From assembly GCA_049276455.1 (NCBI GenBank), contig JBASWL010000200.1, positions 14,798-78,797 of the forward strand: a stretch of DNA of 64,000 nucleotides, in the 5' to 3' direction. Each line of letters opens with the position of its first letter. Positions within the stretch are counted from its first letter, which is position 1. Below the pieces are notes generated by a model. The model did no database searches. It saw nothing but the letters and a program-made list of their open reading frames with translations, and had not been told where the DNA came from. Below, piece by piece: positions 36,109 to 45,259 of the stretch. The position numbers were made by a program, and so were the translations under genes. Source of the stretch: Georgfuchsia sp049276455 (GTDB lineage: Bacteria; Pseudomonadota; Gammaproteobacteria; Burkholderiales; Rhodocyclaceae).

Positions 36109-37017
36109 GTGCCAAAATTTATTGTTTCGAGGCTGGCTCAGTGTTTGCTGCTTTCAATGATGTTCTGCCTGACGGCATGCACGACTACGCCGGCACCTCC
36201 GGTAGTGGTTGCACCCTTTACCCAGCCACCGCGGCCAGCGCCCAGGATTGCTCTGGTTCTAGGTGGTGGCGCTACGCGCGGGTTTGCACATATTGGTGTA
36301 ATCAAGGCACTTGAAGCGCAGGGTATCCGGCCCGATATCATCGTAGGTACCAGTGCCGGTGCCGTAGTTGGCGCCTTGTATGCCGCCGGCAACAACGGTT
36401 TCGAACTACAGAAGATTGCCTTGCAGATGCAGGAAAACGAGTTCAGCGACTGGTCAATGCCGGATCGCGGCGTATTCAAGGGTGAGGCCTTGCAGAACTT
36501 CATCAATCGCGCCGTCAATAATCGCCCGCTGGAAAAACTCAACCACCAGTTCGCCGTCGTTGCCACAGATTTGCATAGTGGCGAGATGATCGTATTCCGC
36601 AGCGGTAACACCGGCATGGCGGTGCGGGCATCGAGCAGTGTTCCTGGCGTATTCCAGCCAGTATTGATCAACGGCCGCGAATATGTCGATGGCGGACTCA
36701 ATAGCCCGGTGCCGGTGCGTGTAGCCAGATCGCTCGGTGCGGATTTTGTGATTGCAGTTGATATTTCCGCCAAACCCCAGTATGGCAAGACAGAGAGCAG
36801 CATCGATGTGTGGCTGCAGAGTTTCGCCATCATGCAGCAGTCGATCAGCCGCAGTGAGCTTGGTGAGGCCAACGTCGTGGTGCGGCCGAACCTGCCCGAT
36901 GTGAAGCGTACCGACTTTCAGGATCGCAACATTGCTATCCTTGCCGGGGAACAGGCTGCGGCAGCTGCGATGCCGGAACTCAAATCCAGGTTACAGGCCT
37001 TGCGCGAGGCGCGCTAG
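36109..37017 (+). CDS. Patatin-like phospholipase lipoprotein (RssA-like)
   Basis: A predicted lipoprotein of 302 residues starting with GTG. The signal peptide ends in the lipobox LTAC at about residue 24. The patatin domain has the oxyanion loop GGGATRGFAHIG, the nucleophile elbow GTSAG and the catalytic DGG, so the Ser-Asp dyad is intact and lipase activity is likely. The Lol signal and membrane side cannot be settled. It follows kup by 10 nt. Confidence 0.92.
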   Translation: MPKFIVSRLAQCLLLSMMFCLTACTTTPAPPVVVAPFTQPPRPAPRIALVLGGGATRGFAHIGVIKALEAQGIRPDIIVGTSAGAVVGALYAAGNNGFELQKIALQMQENEFSDWSMPDRGVFKGEALQNFINRAVNNRPLEKLNHQFAVVATDLHSGEMIVFRSGNTGMAVRASSSVPGVFQPVLINGREYVDGGLNSPVPVRVARSLGADFVIAVDISAKPQYGKTESSIDVWLQSFAIMQQSISRSELGEANVVVRPNLPDVKRTDFQDRNIAILAGEQAAAAAMPELKSRLQALREAR

Positions 37018-37059
37018 ACCTTTCAGGTTCGATCAGAACCCTGCACCGGAGATTGGTTT

Positions 37060-37548
37060 TTAATAAACGGCCTTAATGTATGGCCAAATGTTTATTAGAA
37101 CCAGTATGAGAATAATGGCCAACAGGATCAACTTGTTGGTAACTGCGATATAGATAATTCCCCAAACCGTATTTTCTTCGCGGCGGCGATGGGGGCGTGC
37201 CGGCTGTGGTTTGTCAGTATAGCGGCGTCCTTTATTGCGGCCTCCGATGCCAGGGTCGCGCCATGCCTCAATATGCTCTGCCGTGGGTTCGTTATCCAAT
37301 TTGGCACTGGCATCTGCCAAGCTGATCTTGAGCATGTCACTCAGGTCAATGGCTCGCCGCAACTTGTTCACTTTGGCAAGCCATAGCAGTTCAGCAGCCA
37401 CGTCCATGGGGAATCCGCTTCGCGTCCCATCGCGCGAATCCATGATGAGAGTATTGATTTGAGCTTCCAGCTCCGGACTTCCCCATATCCCACAAACCCT
37501 TTTGCACAAATGGGGGATATTCTCCAGCGCTGATTTGTCTTTTGTCAT
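37060..37548 (-). CDS. Hypothetical protein with C-terminal membrane anchor
   Basis: A 162-residue protein of unknown family. Residues 1-100 are soluble and helical (DVAAELLWLAKVNKLRRAIDL); a basic linker (RPHRRREEN) follows, then one or two hydrophobic segments ending LAIILILVLINIWPYIKAVY. It would be tail-anchored with the N-domain in the cytoplasm. It lies 38 nt after bpt and may be the end of that run. No function is proposed. Confidence 0.65.
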   Translation of the reverse strand: MTKDKSALENIPHLCKRVCGIWGSPELEAQINTLIMDSRDGTRSGFPMDVAAELLWLAKVNKLRRAIDLSDMLKISLADASAKLDNEPTAEHIEAWRDPGIGGRNKGRRYTDKPQPARPHRRREENTVWGIIYIAVTNKLILLAIILILVLINIWPYIKAVY

Positions 37549-37586
37549 TATGTAATAGTGCTTATGCCAGCGTAATCAACTATGTT

Positions 37587-38372
37587 TTAGTCCTCGTGGG
37601 AGGCAATACGAAAATCCACAGTGGTCATGCATGAGTCTTCCTCCGTTTCTTCAAGCTTGCTCCAGTGACCCAGCTTCAACACTTCGAGCGGCCGAAAATT
37701 GGACTTGTAAGCCATCTTGCGGCTGTTCCTGATCCAGTAGCCCAAGTACAGATAAGGTAGTTGCAGGTGCTGGCACTGTCCGATCTGCCACAGGATCGAA
37801 TAGCTGCCCAAGCTTGCATTTGGCAGATCCGGATCGTAAAACGTGTAGACAGAAGAGATGCCATCGTTCAGAAGATCAATGATGCTCACCATGCGCAACT
37901 CGTCATTCTCGCGGAATTCAATCAGTCGGCTATCGACATGGCTTTGCAGCAGGAAAAGGGCATATTGGTCACGACTGTCCTGATCCATGCCGCCGCCCTG
38001 ATGGCGCACCGCCTGGTAGCGCTGGTAGAGTTGATAGTGATCTTCGCGGTAGATCATTGAGCGCTCAATCGCTGTCAGATTGCTATGGCGCTTCAGGGTG
38101 CGACGCTGGCTGCGGTTGGGACAGAAAATCTCCACCGGCACGCGTGCCGGTTGGCATTCGTGACAAATACCGCAATGCGGCCGGTAGGTGAATACGCCGC
38201 TGCGGCGGAAACCGGCGCGCACCAGTTGACCGTAGGTGTCATTGTCGATCAGGTGGGTCGGTGTCGCGACTTGCGAACGGGCAATGCGACCGGGCAGATA
38301 AGAACAGCCATAAGGAGCTGTAGCATAGAACTGTAGCAGTGGAAAAGGTGGCAGATCGTTAAGGTGGGCCAT
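37587..38372 (-). CDS. bpt: Aspartate/glutamate leucyltransferase (N-end rule)
   Basis: Bpt adds Leu from leucyl-tRNA to proteins with N-terminal Asp or Glu, marking them for ClpS/ClpAP. The N-terminal cysteine motif YRPHCGICHECQPARVPV is typical of bacterial Bpt/Ate1 proteins, and the later FYDPDLPNASLGSYSILWQI and YLYLGYWIRNSRKMAYKS blocks form the acyltransferase core. It follows aat by 3 nt. Confidence 0.95.
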   Translation of the reverse strand: MAHLNDLPPFPLLQFYATAPYGCSYLPGRIARSQVATPTHLIDNDTYGQLVRAGFRRSGVFTYRPHCGICHECQPARVPVEIFCPNRSQRRTLKRHSNLTAIERSMIYREDHYQLYQRYQAVRHQGGGMDQDSRDQYALFLLQSHVDSRLIEFRENDELRMVSIIDLLNDGISSVYTFYDPDLPNASLGSYSILWQIGQCQHLQLPYLYLGYWIRNSRKMAYKSNFRPLEVLKLGHWSKLEETEEDSCMTTVDFRIASHED

Positions 38373-38375
38373 GGT

Positions 38376-39143
38376 CTATCCCACCTCCTGCCCGGGACTG
38401 GCCCGGCATGGCTCATCCGTCTCATCAGTGCTTATCTTGTGGAAACAATCACGTATGCCATCCATCGGCCACAGTCCCGGCGGCGCACTGCTGTCGACAA
38501 GCAAGCTCAACTCTGCCACGAAATCACCGCGGGAAATGGGGCGGGCGCCAAGCGATGTGAGATGTGCGGTTTCCATTTGACAATCTATTATGCCGAAATC
38601 GCGTTGATGTAAATAGGCGCAGAGGTGGGCGAGTGCAATTTTCGATGCGTTACAGACACAACTGAACATGGATTCGCCAAAGAAGGCGCGGCCAAGGGCA
38701 ACGCCATAGAGGCCGCCCGCCAATTTGCCGTCGATCCATGTCTCGACGCTGTGCGCGTAGCCGAGTTCGTGCAGATGCAGATACGCTTTCTGCATTTCAT
38801 CTGTGATCCAGGTTCCAGGTTGCCCCTGGCGCGGTACCGTGGCACAGGCATGGATGACTTCGCCGCAGGCGCTGTCAAGCCGTACCTCGTAATCGACATT
38901 GCGCAGTGTGCGTGCAAGCGAGCGCGATATTTTCAGTTCATCAGGATGCAGTACCATGCGGGGGTCTGGGCTCCACCACAGGATCGGGTTGCCGGGTGCA
39001 TACCAGGGAAAGATGCCACGCCGGTAAGCGGCTATCAATCTTTGAGGCGAGAGGTCACCACCAGCGGCCAGCAGGCCCGGTGGGTCATTCAGGGCAGCAT
39101 CCAGCGGCGGGAAGGTGATTTCCTCGTCGAGCCAGGGGATCAT
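38376..39143 (-). CDS. aat: Leucyl/phenylalanyl-tRNA-protein transferase
   Basis: Aat attaches Leu or Phe to proteins with N-terminal Lys or Arg, the other branch of the bacterial N-end rule. Signatures are AAGGDLSPQRLIAAYRRGIFPWY, WWSPDPRMVL, GVALGRAFFGESMF and FIDCQ-like IIDCQMETAHLTSLGA. The start MIPWLDEE overlaps the murI stop as ATGA; the frame upstream lies inside murI. Together with bpt this gives both leucylation branches in one operon. Confidence 0.96.
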   Translation of the reverse strand: MIPWLDEEITFPPLDAALNDPPGLLAAGGDLSPQRLIAAYRRGIFPWYAPGNPILWWSPDPRMVLHPDELKISRSLARTLRNVDYEVRLDSACGEVIHACATVPRQGQPGTWITDEMQKAYLHLHELGYAHSVETWIDGKLAGGLYGVALGRAFFGESMFSCVCNASKIALAHLCAYLHQRDFGIIDCQMETAHLTSLGARPISRGDFVAELSLLVDSSAPPGLWPMDGIRDCFHKISTDETDEPCRASPGQEVG

Positions 39144-39955
39144 GGCAAGGCAACATTCTGCACAGGCTGCACAATTCGTGGCATCAGCCAATCGAGGTCG
39201 AGCCGGGGCAGGGCGGCCTGCAGGTTTCCCGCGTTGGCACTCGCTTGCAACAGAAGCAGAGGAGTCCTCCTGTCGCTCTTGGCGGCGCTTGCGGAGGGAA
39301 GTGGTTGGGCAACAAGCCGCGAGACCTGTCGTGCCACTGCATCAGCAACGTCGACGAGTTCGGCACGGGATTTCAGCAGTGGTTTCAGTACGGGAGCCAG
39401 AAACGAATAATGCGTGCAACCCAGTACCAGTTGGTCAATGCCGCGTTCCAGCAGCGGCAGAATTATTGCGGCAATTTCAGCCGAAAACAGCGGATCGTCG
39501 AGATGCAGGGTTTCAACCCGTGTTGCCCAGCCGGGGCAGGGTTCAATATGGACATGGACCGAGTTCGCGTGATCGCGGATCAGCCTGGCCAGGCGCTCGC
39601 TCTTTGCCGTCGACTCGGTGGCAAGAACGGCGATGCGTCGGGTTTTCGATGCAGCAGCAGCAGGTTTGACGCCAGGCTCGACACCGACAATCGGGATGTC
39701 GGGATGCCGTTCGCGCAATGCGTTGACTGCCGCCGCCGTTGCAGTATTGCAGGCAACGACAATGACATTACAGCCCAGCGTAGCCAGGTGCTCGCCAATG
39801 GCGAGTACGCGGCTACGGATAAAATCGTCACTCTTGGTCCCATAAGGGACATGGGCGGTATCGGCAAAATAAGTGAGATCTGACTGTGGCAAAGCGCGCG
39901 CAATTGCGGCTAATACCGAAAGACCGCCAAGGCCAGAGTCGAAGACACCAATCAT
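39140..39955 (-). CDS. murI: Glutamate racemase
   Basis: MurI makes D-glutamate for peptidoglycan with two catalytic cysteines, seen in VVACNTATAAAV and LGCTHYSFLAP. The N-terminus IGVFDSGLGGLSVL and YFADTAHVPYG are standard, and length is 271. It lies 29 nt downstream of the fumarase gene and overlaps aat by four bases. Confidence 0.97.
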   Translation of the reverse strand: MIGVFDSGLGGLSVLAAIARALPQSDLTYFADTAHVPYGTKSDDFIRSRVLAIGEHLATLGCNVIVVACNTATAAAVNALRERHPDIPIVGVEPGVKPAAAASKTRRIAVLATESTAKSERLARLIRDHANSVHVHIEPCPGWATRVETLHLDDPLFSAEIAAIILPLLERGIDQLVLGCTHYSFLAPVLKPLLKSRAELVDVADAVARQVSRLVAQPLPSASAAKSDRRTPLLLLQASANAGNLQAALPRLDLDWLMPRIVQPVQNVALP

Positions 39956-39984
39956 GGCACTACTGGCCGGAGCGGGTCTGGAAC

Positions 39985-41532
39985 TCAGTGGTGATGGCCG
40001 CCGATCGATTCAAGAGGGATTTTGCCGATTTTCATCATCCATTCGTGGGGCCCGGTCTGGTGCACCGAGGTGCCTGAAGAATCGACGGCAACAGTGACCG
40101 GCATGTCCTTCACATCGAATTCGTAGATCGCCTCCATGCCAAGATCCGCGAAGCCGACCACCTTCGCACTCTTGATGGCTTTGGCGACCAGATAGGCCGA
40201 GCCGCCAACGGCCATCAGGTAGGCCGACTTGTTGTCCTTGATGGCTTCGATCGCAACCGAGCCGCGTTCGGATTTGCCGACCATCGAAATGAGGCCGGTC
40301 TGTTCCAGCATCATGCGCGTGAACTTGTCCATGCGCGTTGCCGTGGTGGGGCCGGCGGGGCCGACCACCTCATCGCGTACCGGGTCGACCGGGCCGACGT
40401 AATAGATGACGCGGTTGGTGAAGTCGACCGGGAGCTTTTCGCCCCTGGCCAGCATGTCCTGGATGCGCTTGTGCGCGGCGTCGCGGCCGGTCAGCATCTT
40501 GCCGTTCAGGAGCAGTTTCTGGCCGGGCTTCCATGCGGCGACCTGCTCGCGCGTGAGCGTGTCGAGGTTGACCGAGGTAGCGGATTTGGTGTCGGCGGTC
40601 CAGGTGACGTTCGGCCAGTCGGAAAGCTTGGGTGGTTCCAGTTTCGCCGGGCCGGTACCGTCGAGATGGAAATGAATGTGGCGCGTGGCAGCGCAGTTCG
40701 GGATCAATGCCACCGGCAGGTTGGCGGCGTGGCAGGGATAGTCGAGTACCTTCACGTCGAGCACGGTGGTGAGGCCGCCAAGGCCCTGCGCGCCGATGCC
40801 AAGTGAATTGACCTTGTCGTAGAGTTCGAGGCGCAGTTCCTCGGCGCGGGTGAGCGTTTCGCCCTTGGCCGCACGCGCCTGCAATTCGTGGATGTTGACC
40901 GGCGCCATGATCGATTCCTTGGCCAGCAGCATGGCTTTTTCCGGCGTGCCGCCGATGCCGAGCCCGAGAATGCCCGGCGGGCACCAGCCGGCGCCCATGG
41001 CCGGTACCATTTTCAATACCCACTCGACCAGGTCGTCGGAGGGGTTCAACATGGCGAACTTGGATTTCGCTTCCGAGCCGCCACCCTTGGCTGCGCAGAT
41101 GACCTCGACATGATCGCCGGGGACAAGCTCGTAATGCACCACGGCCGGCGTGTTGTCCTTGGTGTTCTTGCGCGCACCTGCCGGATCGGCCAGCACGGAC
41201 GCACGCAATGGATTATCCACATTGGTGTAGGCGCGGCGCACGCCTTCGTCAATCATCTCCTGCACGCTGAGCCTGGACTCCCAGCGCACGTCCATGCCGA
41301 CCTTGATGAACACCAGCGCAATGCCGGTGTCCTGGCAGATGGGGCGGTGTCCCTCGGCGCACATGCGCGAGTTGGTGATGATCTGTGCGATGGCATCCTT
41401 TGCCGCAGGCGACTCTTCGTGCTCATATGCTTCACCGAGTGCCTTGATGTAGTCGACGGGATGGTAATAGCTGATGTACTGGAAAGCGTCAGCGATGGAC
41501 TGGATCAGGTCTTCCTGTTTGATGGTGGTCAT
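39985..41532 (-). CDS. Class I fumarate hydratase (4Fe-4S)
   Basis: An iron-sulfur fumarase of the TCA cycle, 515 residues. The N-terminal alpha-type domain has PICQDTGIALVF and KGGGSEAKSKFAMLNPSDD, with Cys in CQDTG and in the GWCPPGILGLGIGGTPEKA region and in PNCAATRH as cluster ligands. The C-terminal beta domain contains YYVGPVDP and GPTTATRMDKFT, and the protein ends in a short His tract (GGHHH). It heads the fumarase-murI-aat-bpt run. Class I enzymes are oxygen sensitive, fitting an organism with anaerobic growth. Confidence 0.95.
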   Translation of the reverse strand: MTTIKQEDLIQSIADAFQYISYYHPVDYIKALGEAYEHEESPAAKDAIAQIITNSRMCAEGHRPICQDTGIALVFIKVGMDVRWESRLSVQEMIDEGVRRAYTNVDNPLRASVLADPAGARKNTKDNTPAVVHYELVPGDHVEVICAAKGGGSEAKSKFAMLNPSDDLVEWVLKMVPAMGAGWCPPGILGLGIGGTPEKAMLLAKESIMAPVNIHELQARAAKGETLTRAEELRLELYDKVNSLGIGAQGLGGLTTVLDVKVLDYPCHAANLPVALIPNCAATRHIHFHLDGTGPAKLEPPKLSDWPNVTWTADTKSATSVNLDTLTREQVAAWKPGQKLLLNGKMLTGRDAAHKRIQDMLARGEKLPVDFTNRVIYYVGPVDPVRDEVVGPAGPTTATRMDKFTRMMLEQTGLISMVGKSERGSVAIEAIKDNKSAYLMAVGGSAYLVAKAIKSAKVVGFADLGMEAIYEFDVKDMPVTVAVDSSGTSVHQTGPHEWMMKIGKIPLESIGGHHH

Positions 41533-41777
41533 GAAGTTTTCTCGAGTGATTTGTGTTCGGGTTTAACGATGCCGTTCACCTGGAATTCCAATGTTGCATG
41601 GCGTGACGGAATTTTACACTGACCTCCCCTGCCATCGGCATCTGGAATTTAGTAAGCAATGCGTAAGCGCGCCGGCCTGATAATGCAGCCCAACAAGGTA
41701 ATATCGGGCTGATACCAATAGGCTAGCTCGATTGAATTTCCCGGCGCGTCGCCGCCGACAACAAGCAGGAGGAAAAA

Positions 41778-43766
41778 ATGTCCAAATCGATTGAATCGGT
41801 ATCGCATGAGCACCGTTTGTTCCCGCCGTCTGAACAATTCGCGCATCACGCCACGATCTCTGGCATGGCTGCATACGAGGCATTGTGCGAAGAAGCTTCA
41901 CGCGACTACGAAGGTTTCTGGGCTCGGCTGGCACGTGAGCATGTGCTGTGGCGCGAACCCTTCACCAAGGTGCTCGATGAATCCAATGCGCCGTTCTACC
42001 AATGGTTCGCCGATGGCAAACTGAATGTCTCGTGGAACTGTCTGGATCGCAACGTCAATGCTGGACTCGGCGACAAGACTGCGCTGATCTTCGAGGGCGA
42101 CGATGGTGCGGTCACCCAGATCAACTATCGCGATCTGCTGTATCGCGTCAGCAAGTTCGCCAATGCACTCAGGGAGCAGGGTATAGGCAAGGGCGATCGC
42201 GTCATCATCTACCTGCCGTTGTCGATTGAGGGCGTGGTAGCGATGCAGGCTTGCGCCCGCATCGGCGCAATTCATTCGGTCGTGTTTGGTGGATTCTCAT
42301 CGAAATCGCTTGAGGAACGCATCATCGATGCAGGCGCAGTCGCAGTGATCACGGCGGACGGCCAGTATCGCGGCGGCAAGGTGCTGCCCTTGAAGAGCAT
42401 TGTGGACGAAGGCATCGCCCTGATTGGCGACAAGTCGACCATTCGCACCGTCATCGTGATTCAGCGCACCGGCGCCGAAACCCATATGGTGCATGGCCGC
42501 GATCATTGGTGGCATCACCTCGAGGTCGGCCAGGCTGAGACCTGTGAGCCGGAGTGGGTCGAAGCGGAACACCCGTTGTTCATTCTCTATACCTCCGGTT
42601 CCACCGGCAAGCCGAAAGGTGTGCAGCACAGTTCGGGCGGCTATCTGCTCCTGGCCCGACTTACGATGCTATGGACTTTCGACGTCAAGCCCGATGACGT
42701 GTTCTGGTGTACAGCCGACATCGGCTGGATCACCGGTCATACCTACGTCGCCTATGGGCCGCTGGTCTGTGGTTCGACAGCACTGATCTTTGAAGGCGTA
42801 CCGACCTGGCCGAATGCCGGCCGTTTCTGGGAAATGATCGAGCGGCACAAGGTCAACACCTTCTACACGGCACCGACCGCGATCCGCGCCCTGATCAAGG
42901 CATCGGAAACGGTTCCCGAGACCCACCCGCGAAACTACAATCTCGACAGCTTGCGCCTGCTCGGCACGGTTGGCGAGCCAATCAATCCGGAAGCCTGGAT
43001 CTGGTATTACACCGAAGTCGGAAGGAGTCGCTGCCCGATCGTCGATACCTTCTGGCAGACCGAAACCGGCGCTCATGTGATTACGCCGCTGCCCGGCGCA
43101 ACACCGCTGGTCCCGGGTTCCTGCACGCTGCCATTTCCAGGTATCCAGGCTTCCATTGTCGATGAGGCCGGCCAGGAACTGGAGTGGGGCAAGGGTGGTT
43201 CACTCGTCATTACCCGGCCCTGGCCCTCGATGATTCGCACCATATGGGGCGATCCCGAGCGCTTCAAAATATCCTATTTCCCTGAAGAACTTGGTGGCAA
43301 GCTGTATCTTGCCGGCGATGGTGCCATGCGAGATGCCCGTAGCGGCTACTTCACCATCATGGGCCGCATTGACGATGTATTGAATGTTTCCGGTCATCGT
43401 CTTGGCACCATGGAAATCGAATCCGCGCTGGTCTCCAATCCATTGGTGGCTGAGGCGGCGGTGGTTGGCCGCCCCGACGAAGTGAGCGGTGAAGCAATTA
43501 GCGCCTTCGTCGTGCTCAAGCGGTCAAGGCCCGTGGGTGACGAGGCTGTCCAGGTGGCCAACGAGCTGCGCAACTGGGTCGCCAAGGAAATCGGCGCACT
43601 GGCCAAGCCCAAGGACATCCGCTTTGGTGACAACCTGCCGAAGACACGTTCGGGGAAAATCATGCGGCGCTTGTTGCGCTCACTGGCCAAGGGCGACGAG
43701 ATCACGCAGGATGTGTCGACGCTGGAGAACCCGGCGATTCTGGAACAACTTAAACAGACGGCTTGA
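41778..43766 (+). CDS. acs: Acetyl-CoA synthetase
   Basis: Acs activates acetate to acetyl-CoA through acetyl-AMP. The AMP-binding loop YTSGSTGKPKGVQH, the ADIGWITGHTY segment, WQTETGAHVITPLPG and the C-terminal domain with the acetylatable catalytic Lys in PKTRSGKIMRRLLR (near residue 626) are all present in 662 residues. The SD AGGAGG lies 7 nt upstream. Two degenerate copies of its 3' end occur downstream (43792-43830 and 45928-46078). The intact gene's tail reads ILEQLKQTA. Propionate use cannot be excluded. Confidence 0.96.
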   Translation: MSKSIESVSHEHRLFPPSEQFAHHATISGMAAYEALCEEASRDYEGFWARLAREHVLWREPFTKVLDESNAPFYQWFADGKLNVSWNCLDRNVNAGLGDKTALIFEGDDGAVTQINYRDLLYRVSKFANALREQGIGKGDRVIIYLPLSIEGVVAMQACARIGAIHSVVFGGFSSKSLEERIIDAGAVAVITADGQYRGGKVLPLKSIVDEGIALIGDKSTIRTVIVIQRTGAETHMVHGRDHWWHHLEVGQAETCEPEWVEAEHPLFILYTSGSTGKPKGVQHSSGGYLLLARLTMLWTFDVKPDDVFWCTADIGWITGHTYVAYGPLVCGSTALIFEGVPTWPNAGRFWEMIERHKVNTFYTAPTAIRALIKASETVPETHPRNYNLDSLRLLGTVGEPINPEAWIWYYTEVGRSRCPIVDTFWQTETGAHVITPLPGATPLVPGSCTLPFPGIQASIVDEAGQELEWGKGGSLVITRPWPSMIRTIWGDPERFKISYFPEELGGKLYLAGDGAMRDARSGYFTIMGRIDDVLNVSGHRLGTMEIESALVSNPLVAEAAVVGRPDEVSGEAISAFVVLKRSRPVGDEAVQVANELRNWVAKEIGALAKPKDIRFGDNLPKTRSGKIMRRLLRSLAKGDEITQDVSTLENPAILEQLKQTA

Positions 43767-43791
43767 GTTATGTAGAGATGCCCGCAGCCAC

Positions 43792-43830
43792 AACCCGACA
43801 ATTCTGGAACAAATCAAGCAGACGACTTGC
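43792..43830 (+). repeat. Degenerate short copy of the acs 3' end
   Basis: These 39 nt align base for base, without gaps, to the last 39 nt of acs (43728-43766), with about seven substitutions; ILEQIKQTT is still readable against ILEQLKQTA. It lies 25 nt after the acs stop and is too short to code for anything on its own. Confidence 0.85.
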
Positions 43831-43879
43831 GGCCCGATGTAATCATTAACAACTTCGCTGCGCCATCAACCAGGACACA

Positions 43880-44119
43880 TTAATCACCTTGCAGCCAGGC
43901 GGTGACTTTCTTCGGGTCGGGCAGACTTCCCGAGTGAACTACCTTGCCATCAATGACCAGACCCGGGGTGCTCATGATGCCGTAACCGACTATGGTGGCC
44001 ATGTCTTCGACCTTTTCGAGACTGATGGCGACTCCCGCCTGTTCCGCTGCCAGTTTCACCATTTCCGCAAGCGTTTTGCAGCGAGCGCAACCCGGTCCAA
44101 GTACTTTGACTTCTTTCAT
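43880..44119 (-). CDS. Thioredoxin-fold redox-active disulfide protein
   Basis: A 79-residue thioredoxin-fold protein of the redox-active disulfide protein 2 type. The active site is CARC in GPGCARCKTL near the N-terminus, with a cis-Pro loop MSTPGLVIDG. Such mini-proteins are usually encoded beside DUF318-type permeases. The start MKEVKVL follows GAGGAGA by 6 nt; the SD overlaps the permease stop TGA, so the two are coupled. A role in delivering electrons or binding a metalloid for the permease is inference from context. Confidence 0.92.
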   Translation of the reverse strand: MKEVKVLGPGCARCKTLAEMVKLAAEQAGVAISLEKVEDMATIVGYGIMSTPGLVIDGKVVHSGSLPDPKKVTAWLQGD

Positions 44120-44129
44120 GATTCTCTCC

Positions 44130-45185
44130 TCATAACACAGCATTGAATACATAGCCGACCATCAGAATGCCCAAGGCAACGACGCCGGCGAAGGTGGCAA
44201 TCAGACGGGGCTTCAGGGCCTTGCGCAGAATAATCATCTCGGGTACAGACAAGGCAATCACGCTCATCATGAATGCCAGGACGGTACCCAGCGCAGCGCC
44301 CTTGCCGATCAGCGCTTCAACTATCGGGATGATGCCTGCGGCATTGGTGTACATCGGTACCCCGAGCAATACCGCTGCTGGCACTGCCCACCAAACATCC
44401 TTGCCCATGAACGACGCCATGAAGTCCTCGGGAACGTAACCATGAATACCCGCGCCCACAGCAATACCAGCCACGACATAAGGCCACACCTTGGCCACGA
44501 TTTCCCGAATGTGACTCAGGCCTGCTTTGCCACGCTCAACCCAGGACAGTTCGTTGCCTTCGTAACCATGGTCGCTTCTGGCCTGGATAGCCTGCACCCA
44601 GTCCTCCAGATGACGTTCCATAGGCATCCGGCCAATGACCAGTCCGGCCACGATGGCCACCAGCAATCCCAATCCAAGGTAGAGTGCGGCGACCTTCCAG
44701 CCAAACATCCCGAATAACAGCGCCAGGGCCACCTCGTTGACCATCGGTGCGGAAATCAGGAAGGAAAAGGTGATCCCCAGAGGAACTCCTGCCGACAGGA
44801 AACCGATGAACAGGGGAACTGCCGAGCAGGAGCAAAATGGTGTCACGATACCCAGCGAGGCAGCCAGGATGTTGCCAATCCCCATACGCTTGCCGGATAG
44901 AAGTGCCCGGGTGCGTTCCGGAGCAAAAAAGGTCTGGATGACACCCATGACAAACACGATGCCCGTCAGCAGCAGCATGACCTTCGGCGTGTCGTAAAGG
45001 AAAAAGTGAATGGCTTCACCCAGCGCCGTTTTTCGGCCAAGGCCAAGCAGGCTCAGGGTGAAGTCGGCAAACTCCGTCAGGTGAGCGTAGGCAGCCAGCC
45101 ATAGCACGGCAGCGACAGTAACGCCGATTGTCCAGCGTAGGCTATGGTTCGTTTCTTTGGAGCTCGGTGATGTTTTGGGGTCCAT
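44130..45185 (-). CDS. Permease, DUF318/UPF0718 (ArsP-like) family
   Basis: A 351-residue inner-membrane permease with about eight to ten helices. The family motif TPFCSCSAVPLFIGFLSAGVP, with paired cysteines in a helix, and a second repeat with GVPMYTNAAGIIPIVEALI are present. Relatives export organoarsenicals or are of unknown substrate. The gene sits between the SigZ sigma factor (74 nt upstream) and the thiol protein, all on the minus strand, so a three-gene unit is likely. Confidence 0.92.
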   Translation of the reverse strand: MDPKTSPSSKETNHSLRWTIGVTVAAVLWLAAYAHLTEFADFTLSLLGLGRKTALGEAIHFFLYDTPKVMLLLTGIVFVMGVIQTFFAPERTRALLSGKRMGIGNILAASLGIVTPFCSCSAVPLFIGFLSAGVPLGITFSFLISAPMVNEVALALLFGMFGWKVAALYLGLGLLVAIVAGLVIGRMPMERHLEDWVQAIQARSDHGYEGNELSWVERGKAGLSHIREIVAKVWPYVVAGIAVGAGIHGYVPEDFMASFMGKDVWWAVPAAVLLGVPMYTNAAGIIPIVEALIGKGAALGTVLAFMMSVIALSVPEMIILRKALKPRLIATFAGVVALGILMVGYVFNAVL

Positions 45186-45259
45186 TGCTTGCTCTTTGAT
45201 TGTCCCTCTTCACTATGGGAGACGAAGCAGCAGGGCAAAGGATGCAGGGCGTAGCGAAA